Shown here one piece after another: positions 16,909 to 26,361 of a DNA stretch of 64,000 nt; position 1 is the stretch's first letter, and each line of letters starts with the position of its first letter. The DNA lies in the NCBI RefSeq assembly GCF_024298925.1, contig NZ_CP101283.1, forward strand, positions 1,927,001 through 1,991,000, read 5' to 3'. The DNA comes from Phenylobacterium sp. LH3H17. GTDB lineage: Bacteria; Pseudomonadota; Alphaproteobacteria; Caulobacterales; Caulobacteraceae. The notes beneath the pieces are model-generated. The model had not been told where the DNA came from. It saw only the letters and a list, made by a program, of their open reading frames with translations, and did no database searches. The translations under genes and the position numbers were made by a program.

Positions 16909-19518
16909 CTAGGCGGTCACGGCCTTCTTGGCGGCGGGCTTCTTCGCCGCGGTTTTCTTGGCGGGCGCCTTCTTCGCGGCCGCGGGCTTGGCGGGGGCCT
17001 TGGCGCGGGCCGGCTTCTTCTTGCCGCCGCCCTTGGCTTCGCGCTCGGCGATCAACGCCACGGCCTCTTCCATCGTGAGGTCCTGCGGCTCCTTGCCCTT
17101 GGGTACGTTGGCGTTGGTCGAGCCGTGCTTGATGTAGGGGCCATAGCGGCCCGACAGGATCTTCACCGGCGCCCCGTCGGTGGGGTGGGGGCCGAGATCC
17201 TTCAGCGCCGCGGACTCACCGCGTCCGGGGCGTCCGCCCCCGGCACGCTTTTCGGCCAGCAGGGTGACGGCGCGGTTCAGGCCGACCTCAAACACTTCGT
17301 CGACGCCCGGCAGGTTGGCGTAGGTGCCGTTGTGCAGGACAAAGGGCCCGAACCGGCCGATGCCGGCGGTGATCATGCCGCCGTCCTCGGGGTGGGCGCC
17401 GACCTCGCGGGGCAGCCGCAGCAGCCGCAGTCCCTTTTCCAGATCCATGGCCGCCGCCGACCAACCCTTTGGCAGGCTGGAGCGCTTGGGCTTGTCGGCC
17501 TCGCCCAGTTGCACATAGGGGCCGAAGCGGCCGGCCTTCAGGAACACCGTCTCGCCCGTCACGGGGTCGACACCCAGTTCGCGGTCGCCGCTCTCGGCGG
17601 CGTTGTCGTCGCTGGTCTGGGCGATCGGGCGGGTGTGGCGGCATTCGGGATAGTTCGAACAGCCGATGAAGGCCCCGAACTTGCCGGTCTTCAGCGACAG
17701 CCGGCCGGTGCCGCAGGTGGGGCAGCCGCGCGGATCGGAGCCGTCGGCCTTTTCCGGGAAGATGTGCGGGCCGAGCGCCTCGTTGAGCGCGTCCAGCACG
17801 TGGGTGACGCGCAGTTCGGCGATTTCGCCGACCGCGGCGTGGAAAGACTCCCAGAACTCCCTCAGCAAGGCTTTCCAGTTGAGCTCGCCGGCCGAGACCA
17901 GGTCGAGCTTCTCCTCGAGGGCGGCGGTGAAGTCGTACTCCACGTAGCGGGCGAAGAACTGCTCCAGGAAGGCGGTGACCAGCCGTCCCTTGTCTTCGGG
18001 CACGAACCGGTTCTTGTCCATGCGGACGTATTCGCGGTCGCGCAGCACGGTCAGGACCGAGGCGTAGGTCGAGGGCCGGCCGATGCCGAGCTCCTCCATC
18101 TTCTTCACCAGGCTGGCTTCCGAATAGCGCGGCGGCGGCTCGGTGAAGTGCTGGTCAGCGCGGGCGTCGACCACCTTGGCGTCGGCGCCTTCGCGGACCT
18201 GGGGCAGGCGACCGCCTTCCTCGTCATCCGCGTCGTCGCGGCCTTCCTCGTAGACGGCGAGATAACCGTCGAACAACACCACCTGGCCGGTGGCGCGCAG
18301 GCCGGTCTTCCCGTCGGCGCTCTCCAGATCGATGCTGGTCCGCTCGATACGGGCGGCCTCCATCTGGGAGGCGATCATCCGCTTCCAGATCAGCTCATAG
18401 AGCCGCCCGAGGTCGCTCTCCAGGCGCAGGGAGCCGGGGTTGCGGGCCAGCGCCGTAGGGCGGATGGCTTCGTGGGCCTCCTGGGCGTTCTTGGCCTTGG
18501 TCTTGTAGATCCGCGCGCTCTCGGGGACGTATTCCTTGCCGTAGAGGCCGCCGATCACCTGGCGGGCCTCGTCGATGGCCTCGGGTGCGCTCTGGATGCC
18601 GTCGGTCCGCATATAGGTGATGAGACCCACGGTCTCGCCGCCGATATCGATGCCCTCGTACAGCTTCTGGGCCGCCTGCATGGTGCGCTGGGCGGAGAAG
18701 CCGAGCTTGCGCGAGGCCTCCTGCTGCAGGGTCGAGGTGGTGAAGGGCGGGGCGGGTGAGCGCCGGCCGGGCTTCTTCTCGACCGCGGCGATCTTGAAGG
18801 TCGCGGCCTTCACCGCCGCCTGGGCGGCGTGGGCCGAGGCCTCGTCGCCAAGATCGAACTTGGTCAGCCGCTTGCCGTCGTGCTTGACCAGTCGGGCCAG
18901 GAACGGATCGCTTCCGGAGGAGACGTCGGCCTCGACGGTCCAGTATTCCTGGGTCTTGAAGCGCTCGATCTCGATCTCGCGATCGACCACCAGGCGCAGG
19001 GCCACCGACTGGACGCGGCCGGCCGAGCGCGAGCCCGGCAGCTTGCGCCACAGGACGGGCGAAAGGGTGAAGCCCACCAGATAGTCCAGGGCGCGGCGGG
19101 CCAGGTAGGCGTCCACCAGTTCCATGTCGATATCGCGGGGGTTCTTCATCGCCTCGGTCACCGCGGTCTTGGTGATGGCGTTGAAGACGACGCGCTCGAC
19201 CTTGGCGTCCTTGAGGACCTTCTTCTTCCGAAGCACCTCCAGAACGTGCCAGGAGATGGCTTCTCCCTCACGGTCGGGGTCGGTGGCCAGGATGATGCGT
19301 TCAGCGCCCTTGGCGGCCTCGGCAATGTCACTGAGGCGCTTGGCGGACTTGGCGTCCACGTCCCAGAGCATGGCGAAGTCCTCGTCGGGCTTCACCGATC
19401 CGTCCTTGGCTGGAAGGTCGCGCACGTGTCCGTACGAGGCCAGCACGATATAGCCGGACCCAAGGTATTTATTGATGGTCTTTGCCTTGGCGGGGCTTTC
19501 GACGACGACGAGGTTCAT
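16909..19518 (-). CDS. topA: DNA topoisomerase I
   Basis: 869 residues. The TOPRIM domain starts at residue 1 (MNLVVVESPAKAKTINKYLG) with the acidic motif ATDPDREGEAISWH. The active Tyr is in GLITYMRTDG. One C4 zinc ribbon (CPTCGTGRLSL...CSNYPEC) follows, then further topoisomerase C-terminal repeats without cysteines. A 40-residue Lys/Ala/Pro tail ends the protein, as is usual in this order. It relaxes negative supercoils during transcription and replication. It lies 57 bp upstream of rnr on the same strand, so the two may be co-transcribed. Confidence 0.97.
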   Translation of the reverse strand: MNLVVVESPAKAKTINKYLGSGYIVLASYGHVRDLPAKDGSVKPDEDFAMLWDVDAKSAKRLSDIAEAAKGAERIILATDPDREGEAISWHVLEVLRKKKVLKDAKVERVVFNAITKTAVTEAMKNPRDIDMELVDAYLARRALDYLVGFTLSPVLWRKLPGSRSAGRVQSVALRLVVDREIEIERFKTQEYWTVEADVSSGSDPFLARLVKHDGKRLTKFDLGDEASAHAAQAAVKAATFKIAAVEKKPGRRSPAPPFTTSTLQQEASRKLGFSAQRTMQAAQKLYEGIDIGGETVGLITYMRTDGIQSAPEAIDEARQVIGGLYGKEYVPESARIYKTKAKNAQEAHEAIRPTALARNPGSLRLESDLGRLYELIWKRMIASQMEAARIERTSIDLESADGKTGLRATGQVVLFDGYLAVYEEGRDDADDEEGGRLPQVREGADAKVVDARADQHFTEPPPRYSEASLVKKMEELGIGRPSTYASVLTVLRDREYVRMDKNRFVPEDKGRLVTAFLEQFFARYVEYDFTAALEEKLDLVSAGELNWKALLREFWESFHAAVGEIAELRVTHVLDALNEALGPHIFPEKADGSDPRGCPTCGTGRLSLKTGKFGAFIGCSNYPECRHTRPIAQTSDDNAAESGDRELGVDPVTGETVFLKAGRFGPYVQLGEADKPKRSSLPKGWSAAAMDLEKGLRLLRLPREVGAHPEDGGMITAGIGRFGPFVLHNGTYANLPGVDEVFEVGLNRAVTLLAEKRAGGGRPGRGESAALKDLGPHPTDGAPVKILSGRYGPYIKHGSTNANVPKGKEPQDLTMEEAVALIAEREAKGGGKKKPARAKAPAKPAAAKKAPAKKTAAKKPAAKKAVTA

Positions 19519-19633
19519 GGGCGCTCTATATAGGCGTCCCGGGCGGAAGGCCCGAAATTCAAGGGCGCGAAAGGTGGGCGAGGCGCCTATGCCCTGTCAA
19601 CGGGGGTCGCGCGATCATCAATATGTGCAATTA

Positions 19634-19652
19634 GAGGTTGGCGAACAACCTC
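19634..19652. repeat. Short perfect inverted repeat between topA and a small gene
   Basis: GAGGTTG and CAACCTC form perfect 7-bp arms around a 5-nt spacer in the divergent intergenic region. There is no T-run on either side, so an operator or leader hairpin is more likely than a terminator. Confidence 0.35.
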
Positions 19653-19698
19653 CGCGCGCAATTGCAACGAGAATCTGATACCGGCGTTTTCCAGCACA

Positions 19699-19920
19699 AT
19701 GGAACCGTGGAACCGCAACGCTTCGCCGCAGGCCTCCGCGACCTTTATCGAAGAGGTCCTGAACCAACTCGCCGAACTGGCGGCCTTGAAGGGTTACCGG
19801 GCGCTCGCCTCCACCCTGATGATGGCCGCCCTCGATGCCGCCCGAGCCGCCGCCGGTCCGCCGGATCAAGCGATCGATCGCGCGTCCGACAAGACCCGAG
19901 ACAAGGCTTCGGATCACTAA
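19699..19920 (+). CDS. Small helical protein of unknown function
   Basis: The 73 residues are helical, with Glu/Leu/Ala in the first half (ATFIEEVLNQLAELAALKGYRALAS) and a charged Asp/Lys/Arg tail. Codon use has the strong third-position GC of neighbouring genes, which argues for a real gene. No signal peptide or membrane segment. It is divergent from topA and overlaps the convergent dprA stop by 4 nt. I do not recognise the family. Confidence 0.5.
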   Translation: MEPWNRNASPQASATFIEEVLNQLAELAALKGYRALASTLMMAALDAARAAAGPPDQAIDRASDKTRDKASDH

Positions 19921-21017
19921 AGGCTCGAGACCAGCCCCCCGGCAGTGAGGTCCGCGCGGCCGGCCAGGGCGAGTTCCACCAGGGCGGCCAGCACGATGGC
20001 CGCCGGCGCGCCCGCGGCGCGGATCAGCTCGTCCCGCGAGACCGGTGTCGGCGACAACAGGGCCGCGACCCGTTCGCGCACGGCCGCCACCTCGGCGTCG
20101 GGCCTCGGCGGAGGCGCCGGTTCGAAGGCGCGATCCGGAGCGCGGAAGCCGCCGAAACCCTCCAGGGCGCGCAGCACGTCGTCGACGCCTTCGCACAGGG
20201 CCGCGCCTTGCCGGATCAGGTCGTTCGTCCCCTTGGCGCGAGGATCCAGCGGCGAGCCGGGCACCGCCAGGACCTCGCGGCCCTGCTCGGCGGCGAGGCG
20301 TGCGGTGATCAGCGAGCCCGAGCGAAGTTCGGCCTCCACCACCACCACCGCCTGGCTGAGGCCGGAGATCAGCCGGTTGCGGCGGGGGAAGTCCTTGGCC
20401 GTGGCGGTGCGGCCGGGCGCGCTCTCCGAGACTACGCAGCCCTGCTCGACGATGCGCTCGTACAGGTCCCGGTGCTCCCGCGGATAGATGTCGTCGATCC
20501 CGCCGCCCAGGACGGCGACGGTTCCGGTGGCGAGAGAGCCCTCGTGCGCCGCGCCGTCCACCCCGCGCGCCATGCCCGAGACGACGATCAATCCCGCCGC
20601 GCCCAGGTCGGCGGCCAAGCCGCGGGCGAACCTCTGGCCGCCGGCCGAGGCGACGCGCGCGCCGACGATCGCCACGGCCGGCCGCGACAGCAGGCGGGGC
20701 TCGCCGCGCGCCCAGATCACCGGCGGCGGGGGATCGAGGGCCGCCAGGGGCGCCGGGAAATCGGCCTCGCACGCGGCGATCAGCCGCGCGCCCAGGGCGG
20801 CTCCGGCCTCCAGTTCGGCCTCGATCTCGGAGAGGGCGGGGATGTCGAGCGGCGAAACCCGTCCGCCGCGCCGCGCCAGGTCGGGCAGGGCGGCGAGCGC
20901 CAGCGACGCTTCGCCATAGCGGCCGAGGAGCTGCTGGAACGTGACGGGCCCGACGTTCTCCGTGCGCGCCAGCCGCAGCCAGTCGCGGCGCCCGGCCTGC
21001 GTCAGCGCCGCGATCAC
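19917..21017 (-). CDS. dprA: DNA-processing protein DprA
   Basis: 366 residues with a SAM-like N-terminal region, then the DprA Rossmann core (AIVGARVASAGGQRFARGLA, GLIVVSGMARGVDGAAHEG, GGGIDDIYPREHRDLY, DFPRRNRLISGLS, VPGSPLDPRAKGTNDLIRQGA). The C-terminus has a winged-helix domain (LLSPTPVSRDELIRAAGAPA). DprA protects incoming single-stranded DNA and loads RecA during natural transformation. Its ATG overlaps the plsY stop by 4 nt. Confidence 0.94.
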   Translation of the reverse strand: MIAALTQAGRRDWLRLARTENVGPVTFQQLLGRYGEASLALAALPDLARRGGRVSPLDIPALSEIEAELEAGAALGARLIAACEADFPAPLAALDPPPPVIWARGEPRLLSRPAVAIVGARVASAGGQRFARGLAADLGAAGLIVVSGMARGVDGAAHEGSLATGTVAVLGGGIDDIYPREHRDLYERIVEQGCVVSESAPGRTATAKDFPRRNRLISGLSQAVVVVEAELRSGSLITARLAAEQGREVLAVPGSPLDPRAKGTNDLIRQGAALCEGVDDVLRALEGFGGFRAPDRAFEPAPPPRPDAEVAAVRERVAALLSPTPVSRDELIRAAGAPAAIVLAALVELALAGRADLTAGGLVSSL

Positions 21018-21661
21018 GCGGCCTCTTTGTCTTTCTTGCCGCCGATCCTGGGCTCCTGGCCCTTCAGCAGCCGGGAGATGTTGTCCTTGTGGCGGATGTA
21101 GATCAGCACCGCCATGAACAGGGCCATGGCCGCGATCGGATAGGGCCGGTCGAAGACCAGGACCACATAGAGCGGCGCGAGCGCCGCGGCGGTCAGGGCC
21201 GCCAGGGACGACATCCGGAACAGCAGGGCCATGGCGATCCAGGTGGCGCCCGCCGCCAGCCCTACCGGCCAGGCCGCCGCCAGCAGGGTGCCGAAGAAGG
21301 TCGCCACGCCCTTGCCGCCCTTGAACTTCAGCCAGACGGGGAACAGGTGGCCCAGGAAGGCCGCGCTGGCGGCGATGGCGGTCAGGGTCGCCTGGGCGTC
21401 CACGCCCTTGTCGCGGGTGGCCAGCCAGGCCAGCAGCACGGCCACCGCGCCCTTGCCGCCGTCGCCCAGCAGGGTCAGCGCCGCCAGATCCTTGCGGCCC
21501 GTGCGCAGCACATTGGTCGCCCCGATGTTGCCCGAGCCGATGTTGCGGATGTCGCCCTGGCCGCCCAGCTTGGCGGCGATCAGGCCGAAGGGGATCGAGC
21601 CCAGCAGATAGCCGCCCACGACGGCGGCCGCGATCAGGATGGGGCTGAGGGACTCAGGCAT
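21014..21661 (-). CDS. plsY: Acyl-phosphate:glycerol-3-phosphate acyltransferase PlsY
   Basis: A 215-residue integral membrane enzyme with the three PlsY motifs: GSIPFGLIAAK, GSGNIGATNVLRTGRK (phosphate-binding loop) and KFKGGKGVATFFG. It makes lysophosphatidate from acyl phosphate and glycerol 3-phosphate, the first membrane step of phospholipid synthesis. Upstream member of a two-gene unit with dprA. Confidence 0.95.
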   Translation of the reverse strand: MPESLSPILIAAAVVGGYLLGSIPFGLIAAKLGGQGDIRNIGSGNIGATNVLRTGRKDLAALTLLGDGGKGAVAVLLAWLATRDKGVDAQATLTAIAASAAFLGHLFPVWLKFKGGKGVATFFGTLLAAAWPVGLAAGATWIAMALLFRMSSLAALTAAALAPLYVVLVFDRPYPIAAMALFMAVLIYIRHKDNISRLLKGQEPRIGGKKDKEAA

Positions 21662-21863
21662 CGGCGTTTCCTCGTAACGGCCCAGTGGTAGCCGCGCCCG
21701 CGCGGAACGTCATCCGTTCGCGCCCAAGGCCAAGCTTGGCGCAACCTGGCCGTGTTCGTCAATTGTTCTTCGCGGGCCCTTTGACAGTCGAGATTGGGTC
21801 CGCCTTATTGGTGCTTGGTCGTAAAAGGCGGCTCGTGAGCGAGCTAACCTTCGAGGTGCATTG

Positions 21864-22217
21864 GTGGTTTTCGCTGCGATTGCGCTTGGCGTTCTGCTCG
21901 GCACGGGTCTGCTGGGCTGGTTGATTCGCGTCCACACTCGACACCGTGCCCCGCGGTTCAAGGGCGCAGTCGCAATCGTAAATGTCGCGACGGGCGTGGC
22001 TGCAATTCTTGTCCTGCTACCCGGCTTCGTCGTGGGCGGTAACTTTGGCGGAGCAATCGCCGCCGGCGCCGCCGAAGCGATGGGCTGGAGCATGCTGTTT
22101 GTGGTGCCCCTGGGGATCGCCCTCGGCGTCACGATTGGGATTACGCTGCCGGTGCTTGCGGTCTTTGTCTTGCTTAGGCTGGTTCTGCTAGTGAGCGACC
22201 GCGCTCAGGCCCGGTAG
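21864..22217 (+). CDS. Small membrane protein of unknown function
   Basis: About 117 residues with three hydrophobic spans (FAAIALGVLLGTGLLGWLI, AVAIVNVATGVAAILVLLPG and a long C-terminal one around LFVVPLGIALGVTIGITLPV). GTG at 21864 follows GAGG at seven bases; a TTG one codon earlier is possible. Third-position GC is visibly lower than in flanking genes, which suggests an acquired or orphan gene. The last 13 nt overlap the convergent dihydroorotase-like gene. Confidence 0.5.
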   Translation: MVFAAIALGVLLGTGLLGWLIRVHTRHRAPRFKGAVAIVNVATGVAAILVLLPGFVVGGNFGGAIAAGAAEAMGWSMLFVVPLGIALGVTIGITLPVLAVFVLLRLVLLVSDRAQAR

Positions 22218-23497
22218 ACAACCCGCCCGTCGACAAGGGTCATCATCACCTCGCCCTGCAGCCTGCGCCCATCGAACGGTGAGTTGCGCGACTTGGACTT
22301 CAGCTTTTCCAGGTCGATGACAATGGGGGCGTTGAGGTCGCAGAGCACCAGGTCGGCGGGCGCGCCCTTGGCCAGGCGGCCGGCGGCGAGGCCCAACAGG
22401 TCGGCCGGGCGGCTGGTCACCGTACGCATCAGGTCGATCAGCGGGATGCGGCCTTCGTGGTGGAAGGCCAGCAGGGCGGCCAGCAGGGTTTGCAGGCCCA
22501 CCGCGCCGGGGGCGGCCTCGTCATAGGGCAGGCGCTTGTCCTCGGCGGGAGCCGGGGCGTGGGCGGAGACCACGATGTCGATCAGGCCGCTCGCCAGGGC
22601 CTCGATGGTCGCCTGGCGGTCGTCCTCGCCGCGCACTGGCGGATCGAACTTCAGGAAGGTGCGGTAGTCGCCGATATCGATCTCGTTGAACGACAGGTGG
22701 TTGATCGAGGTGGTGGCGGTGACCGGCAGGCCCTTGGCCTTGCCCCGCGCCAGGCTCTCCAGGGCGCAGGCGGTGGTGACCTGGTCGACCAGCAGGCGCG
22801 CCCCGGTCAGCTCCACCAGGGCCATGTCCCGCTCCAGCATGATCTTCTCGGCGATCGGCGGGACACTGGGCAGGCCCATGCGGCCGGCGAACTCGCCCTC
22901 GGTGGCCGCCGAGCCCTTGGCCAGCCACGGGTCGGAAGGCCGGTGGGCGACCAGGACATTGAAACTCTTGGCGTAGGCCAGCACCCGGCGCAGCACCTTG
23001 GAATCGACGATGGGCCGATCGGCGTCGGTGACATAGACGCAGCCGGCCTCGGCCATCAGCCCGATCTCCGCCATCCGCTCGCCGCGGCAGCCCTTGGTGG
23101 CGGCGCCGGCCGGGTAGACGTGGACCAATTCGATGTCGCGCGAGCGGCGCAGGATGAAGTCGACCACGGAGGCCTCGTCCACCACCGGATCGGTGTCGGG
23201 CTGCAGGACGATGGAAGTCACGCCGCCGGCCGCCGCGGCGAGCGCGGCCGATTTCAGGGTCTCCTTGGTCTCCGCGCCCGGTTCACCGGTCTTGACCCTC
23301 AGGTCGACCAGGCCGGGGGCCAGCATGGCGCCGCCCGCGTCGATGACCTCGATGTCGGCGGACAGGGATCCCAGGTCGCCGCCCTGGACGACGTCGGCGA
23401 TCTTGCCGTCGCGGACCAGCAGGGCGCCGGGGCCGTCCCAGCCGCTGGCAGGGTCGACCAGGCGGGTGTTGACGAAGGCGGTCGGGCGCTGGGTCAT
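22205..23497 (-). CDS. Dihydroorotase homologue, probably non-catalytic (PyrC')
   Basis: A 430-residue class-I dihydroorotase fold ([13 protein letters not shown] end, urease-like barrel). The metal and substrate signature D-x-HVH-x-REPG reads [10 protein letters not shown] at residues 65-74, so both metal His are Arg67 and Lys69 and the substrate Arg is Gly. The catalytic DHAPH motif reads SAHAPAP, losing the Asp. Such pseudo-dihydroorotases (PyrC') are known beside pyrB in several proteobacteria, where they scaffold aspartate transcarbamoylase. The start ATG at 23497 overlaps the LOG stop, placing it in the pyrB transcription unit. A separate active pyrC must exist elsewhere. Confidence 0.86.
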   Translation of the reverse strand: MTQRPTAFVNTRLVDPASGWDGPGALLVRDGKIADVVQGGDLGSLSADIEVIDAGGAMLAPGLVDLRVKTGEPGAETKETLKSAALAAAAGGVTSIVLQPDTDPVVDEASVVDFILRRSRDIELVHVYPAGAATKGCRGERMAEIGLMAEAGCVYVTDADRPIVDSKVLRRVLAYAKSFNVLVAHRPSDPWLAKGSAATEGEFAGRMGLPSVPPIAEKIMLERDMALVELTGARLLVDQVTTACALESLARGKAKGLPVTATTSINHLSFNEIDIGDYRTFLKFDPPVRGEDDRQATIEALASGLIDIVVSAHAPAPAEDKRLPYDEAAPGAVGLQTLLAALLAFHHEGRIPLIDLMRTVTSRPADLLGLAAGRLAKGAPADLVLCDLNAPIVIDLEKLKSKSRNSPFDGRRLQGEVMMTLVDGRVVYRA

Positions 23498-24084
23498 AGT
23501 TCGGGCCGTCCGATCCATTTCTCGACCACCGGGGGAACATAGGCGTCGAGCGCATCCAGCATCGGACCAGCGTCCTCGCGGAAGATGATCATGTCGCGGT
23601 GGGGCGCCTGCAGGAACGCCTCGCCCACCGCGTGGTCGACGAAATTGCGCAGGGCGTTGAAGTAGCCGAGCGCGTTGAGAAATCCCGCCGGCTTGGCGTG
23701 GAAGCCGAGCTGGCCCCAGGTCCAGATCTCGAAGATCTCCTCCAGGGTGCCGACTCCGCCGGGCAGGGCGATGAAGCCGTCGGCCAGCTCGGCCATCCGC
23801 GCCTTGCGTTCGTGCATGGAGGCGACGATCTCCAGCCGCGACAGGCCGTTGTGGGCGATCTCCTTGTCGGCCAGCGCCGCGGGCATGACGCCCACCACCT
23901 CGCCGCCGGCGTCCAGGGCGGCGTCGGCCAGCGCGCCCATCAACCCGACCTTGGCGCCGCCATAGACCAAGCGGTGGCCGCGGTTGGCGATCGCCCGGCC
24001 GAGGGCCTCGGCGGCGACGCGATAGGCCGGGTCCCCGCCGGGGCTCGACCCGCAGAAGACGCAGACGGAGGCGATCTTGCCCAT
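23494..24084 (-). CDS. LOG family protein (TIGR00730; cytokinin-type phosphoribohydrolase)
   Basis: 196 residues with the LOG signature: CVFCGSSPG at the start, [18 protein letters not shown], and catalytic [24 protein letters not shown] proteins cleave ribose 5-phosphate from nucleoside 5'-monophosphates such as AMP or cytokinin ribotides. The true start is ATG 24084, whose A is the last base of the pyrB stop. It sits between pyrB and the pyrC-like gene and is coupled to both. Confidence 0.88.
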   Translation of the reverse strand: MGKIASVCVFCGSSPGGDPAYRVAAEALGRAIANRGHRLVYGGAKVGLMGALADAALDAGGEVVGVMPAALADKEIAHNGLSRLEIVASMHERKARMAELADGFIALPGGVGTLEEIFEIWTWGQLGFHAKPAGFLNALGYFNALRNFVDHAVGEAFLQAPHRDMIIFREDAGPMLDALDAYVPPVVEKWIGRPEL

Positions 24085-25061
24085 CAGTCGTTGTGCAGTC
24101 GCGCGGCCAACGAGGTGAGGACCGCCATGCGCGCGGCCACGCCCATCTCCACCTGGTCCTGGATCAGCGAGACGGCCAAGTCGTCGGCCACGTCGGAATC
24201 GATCTCTACGCCGCGGTTCATCGGGCCGGGATGCATGACCCGCACGCCGGGCGAGGCATAGGCCAGCTTCTCGCGGTCCAGGCCGTAGAAGCGGAAATAT
24301 TCGCGCTGCGACGGCGCCAGCACCCCGTCCATCCGCTCGAGCTGCAGGCGCAGCATCATGACCACGTCGCAGTCGGCGATGCCGGTGCGCATGTCGTGGT
24401 GGACCGCGACGCCCCAACGGTCGGCCTCGGCGGGCATCAGGGTCGGCGGACCCACCAGACGCACCTCGGCGCCCATCATCTGCAGCAGGCCGACATTGGA
24501 GCGGGCCACGCGGCTGTGCAGGACGTCGCCGCAGATCGCCACCCGCAGACCCGCGATCCGCCCGAAGGCGCGGCGCATGGACAGCGCGTCCAGCAGGGCC
24601 TGGGTCGGATGCTCATGCTGGCCGTCGCCCGCATTGATCACCGAGCAGGTGACCTTCTGCGCCAGCAGGGAGGCCGCGCCGGACGAGGCGTGGCGCACCA
24701 CCAGCAGGTCGGGCTGCATGGCGTTCAGGGTGACGGCGGTGTCGATCAGGGTCTCGCCCTTGGAGATCGAGGACGAGCGCGGGCTCATATTGACCACGTC
24801 GGCGCCCAGCCGCTTGCCGGCCAGCTCGAAGGAGCTCTGGGTCCGGGTCGAGTTCTCGAAGAATAGGTTCATCAGAGTCCGACCCTTGAGCAGGTCGAGC
24901 TTTTTCGAGGTCTGGCGGTTGAGGGCCACGAAACTGTCGGCGAGATCCAGCAGCCCCGCGACTTCCACGGGGTTCAGATCCACCACGGACAGGAAATGCC
25001 GCTTGGGGAAGGGGAAGGTCCGACCAAGGACCTCGTTCAGACCGGTTAGGGCGGCGCTCAT
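24084..25061 (-). CDS. pyrB: Aspartate carbamoyltransferase catalytic subunit
   Basis: 325 residues with the carbamoyl-phosphate loop [23 protein letters not shown], the [11 protein letters not shown] loop, [19 protein letters not shown], and the aspartate-binding [12 protein letters not shown]. It catalyses carbamoyl phosphate plus aspartate to carbamoyl aspartate in pyrimidine synthesis. No pyrI regulatory gene is nearby; the downstream inactive dihydroorotase probably stabilises the enzyme instead. Confidence 0.96.
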   Translation of the reverse strand: MSAALTGLNEVLGRTFPFPKRHFLSVVDLNPVEVAGLLDLADSFVALNRQTSKKLDLLKGRTLMNLFFENSTRTQSSFELAGKRLGADVVNMSPRSSSISKGETLIDTAVTLNAMQPDLLVVRHASSGAASLLAQKVTCSVINAGDGQHEHPTQALLDALSMRRAFGRIAGLRVAICGDVLHSRVARSNVGLLQMMGAEVRLVGPPTLMPAEADRWGVAVHHDMRTGIADCDVVMMLRLQLERMDGVLAPSQREYFRFYGLDREKLAYASPGVRVMHPGPMNRGVEIDSDVADDLAVSLIQDQVEMGVAARMAVLTSLAARLHND

Positions 25062-25108
25062 TAAAGTCGCGTCTTAGGCGGCTTATGCGGGGGCGCCAAG
25101 CGGCGTCG

Positions 25109-25585
25109 TCATTGCTCCACAGATCGCAGGCGCTCCAAGGCGCCTTGCAGGATCCAACCCGCCGCCATCTTGTCGACCAGCTCGGCGCGGCGAGCGCGGT
25201 TGATGTCGGCCTCGTCGATCAGGAAGCGGTTGACGGCCATGGTCGACATCCGCTCGTCCCAGAAGGCGATGACGAGCTCAGGCCGCAGCCGCAGCAGGTT
25301 GCGGGCGAAGGCGCGGTTGGACTGGCAGCGGACGCCTTCCGTCCCATCCATGTTGACCGGCAGGCCGATGACGATCCCTGCCACCTCGCGGCCGTCCATC
25401 ACCTTGAACAGCGCCTTTGCATCGTCGGTGAACTTGCTCTTGCGGATCAGGGTCAGCGGGCTCGCCACCGTGCGGGTGGGATCGGAGACCGCCACGCCGA
25501 CGGTCTTCTCGCCCAGGTCCAGGCCCACCAGCGCCCCGTAGCGGGGGAGGAGGGCGGGCAGTTCGGTGAGATCGACGACGGCCAT
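25109..25585 (-). CDS. ruvX: RuvX/YqgF family 16S rRNA maturation nuclease
   Basis: 158 residues with the RNase H-like YqgF fold: GLDLGEKTVGVAVSDPTRTVASPL, IGLPVNMDGTEGVRCQ, and VIAFWDERMSTMAVNRFLIDEADINRARR. Homologues process the 16S rRNA 5' end and were earlier called Holliday-junction resolvases. ATG at 25585 begins MAVVDLTELPALL; the longer frame upstream is antisense to the DUF4180 gene. It lies 47 bp before pyrB in the same direction. Confidence 0.92.
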   Translation of the reverse strand: MAVVDLTELPALLPRYGALVGLDLGEKTVGVAVSDPTRTVASPLTLIRKSKFTDDAKALFKVMDGREVAGIVIGLPVNMDGTEGVRCQSNRAFARNLLRLRPELVIAFWDERMSTMAVNRFLIDEADINRARRAELVDKMAAGWILQGALERLRSVEQ

Positions 25586-25638
25586 GGGCTTCCATAGCGG
25601 TCGTGACGATGGACGCAATGATTGCCTAGACTGGCCAG

Positions 25639-26004
25639 ATGACCGATCATCGACACATGCACGGTGCCAAGGTCCTGGTCTGCGCACCCGAGGGCGGGCC
25701 GGTGCGCACGGACCGCGACGCCATGGACCTCGTGGCGCTGGGCCTGGAGCAAGCCGCCGACTGGGTGGCGGTTCCCGTCGAGAGGCTGGGCGACGACTTC
25801 TTCGTGCTCTCGACTCGCATCGCGGGCGAGGTGATCCAGAAGTTCGTGAACTACCGGACCAGGCTGGCGGTGGTAGGCGATATATCGCCCCACCTGGCCA
25901 ACAGCACGGCGCTGCGCGACTTCGTCTACGAGTCCAATCGCGGCCGTCACGTGTGGTTCGTGGCGAGCCTGGAGGAGCTGGAAGGCCGCCTGGCGTCCGG
26001 CTGA
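25639..26004 (+). CDS. DUF4180 domain protein
   Basis: The 121-residue cytoplasmic protein fits DUF4180: an ALGLEQAADWVAVPVERLGDDFF strand-helix segment, then STRIAGEVIQKFVNYRTRLAVVGDIS and RDFVYESNRGRHVWFV. Members are small STAS-like proteins without known function. It is divergent from ruvX. Confidence 0.8.
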   Translation: MTDHRHMHGAKVLVCAPEGGPVRTDRDAMDLVALGLEQAADWVAVPVERLGDDFFVLSTRIAGEVIQKFVNYRTRLAVVGDISPHLANSTALRDFVYESNRGRHVWFVASLEELEGRLASG

Positions 26005-26017
26005 GGCGAGGGATCAC

Positions 26018-26047
26018 TTGTCAAAGGCGGGCGCGCACGGCTAGGGC
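26018..26047 (+). promoter_or_regulatory. Candidate promoter of gatC-gatA
   Basis: TTGTCA (26018-26023) and GCTAGGGC (26040-26047) resemble the Caulobacter housekeeping pair TTGACG and GCTANAWC, 27 bp before the gatC ATG. Confidence 0.4.
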
Positions 26048-26073
26048 AAGCCTCTGAGATTGAGGAGGGCCCC

Positions 26074-26361
26074 ATGGCCATCGACGCCGCGACCGTCCGT
26101 AAGGTCGCGAGGCTCGCGCGGATCGCCGAGCCCGAGGAAAAGCTGGAGGCTCTGGCCAAGGAGCTGACCGGCATCATGACCTGGATCGAGCAACTCGCCG
26201 AGGTCGACACGGACGGCGTCGAGCCGATGACCTCGGCCGTCCACATGCCCGCGCCGATGCGCGAGGACGTGGTCACCGAGGGCGGCGACGTCTCAAAGGT
26301 GCTGTCCAACGCGCCCAAGACCATCGACGGCTTCTTCGTCGTGCCGAAGGTGGTGGAATAG
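26074..26361 (+). CDS. gatC: Aspartyl/glutamyl-tRNA amidotransferase subunit C
   Basis: 95 residues with the GatC helices TVRKVARLARI and MTWIEQLAEVDTDGVEPM, then REDVVTEGGDV. It stabilises the GatA-GatB contact in the GatCAB amidotransferase. The stop TAG is directly followed by the gatA ATG. Confidence 0.96.
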   Translation: MAIDAATVRKVARLARIAEPEEKLEALAKELTGIMTWIEQLAEVDTDGVEPMTSAVHMPAPMREDVVTEGGDVSKVLSNAPKTIDGFFVVPKVVE

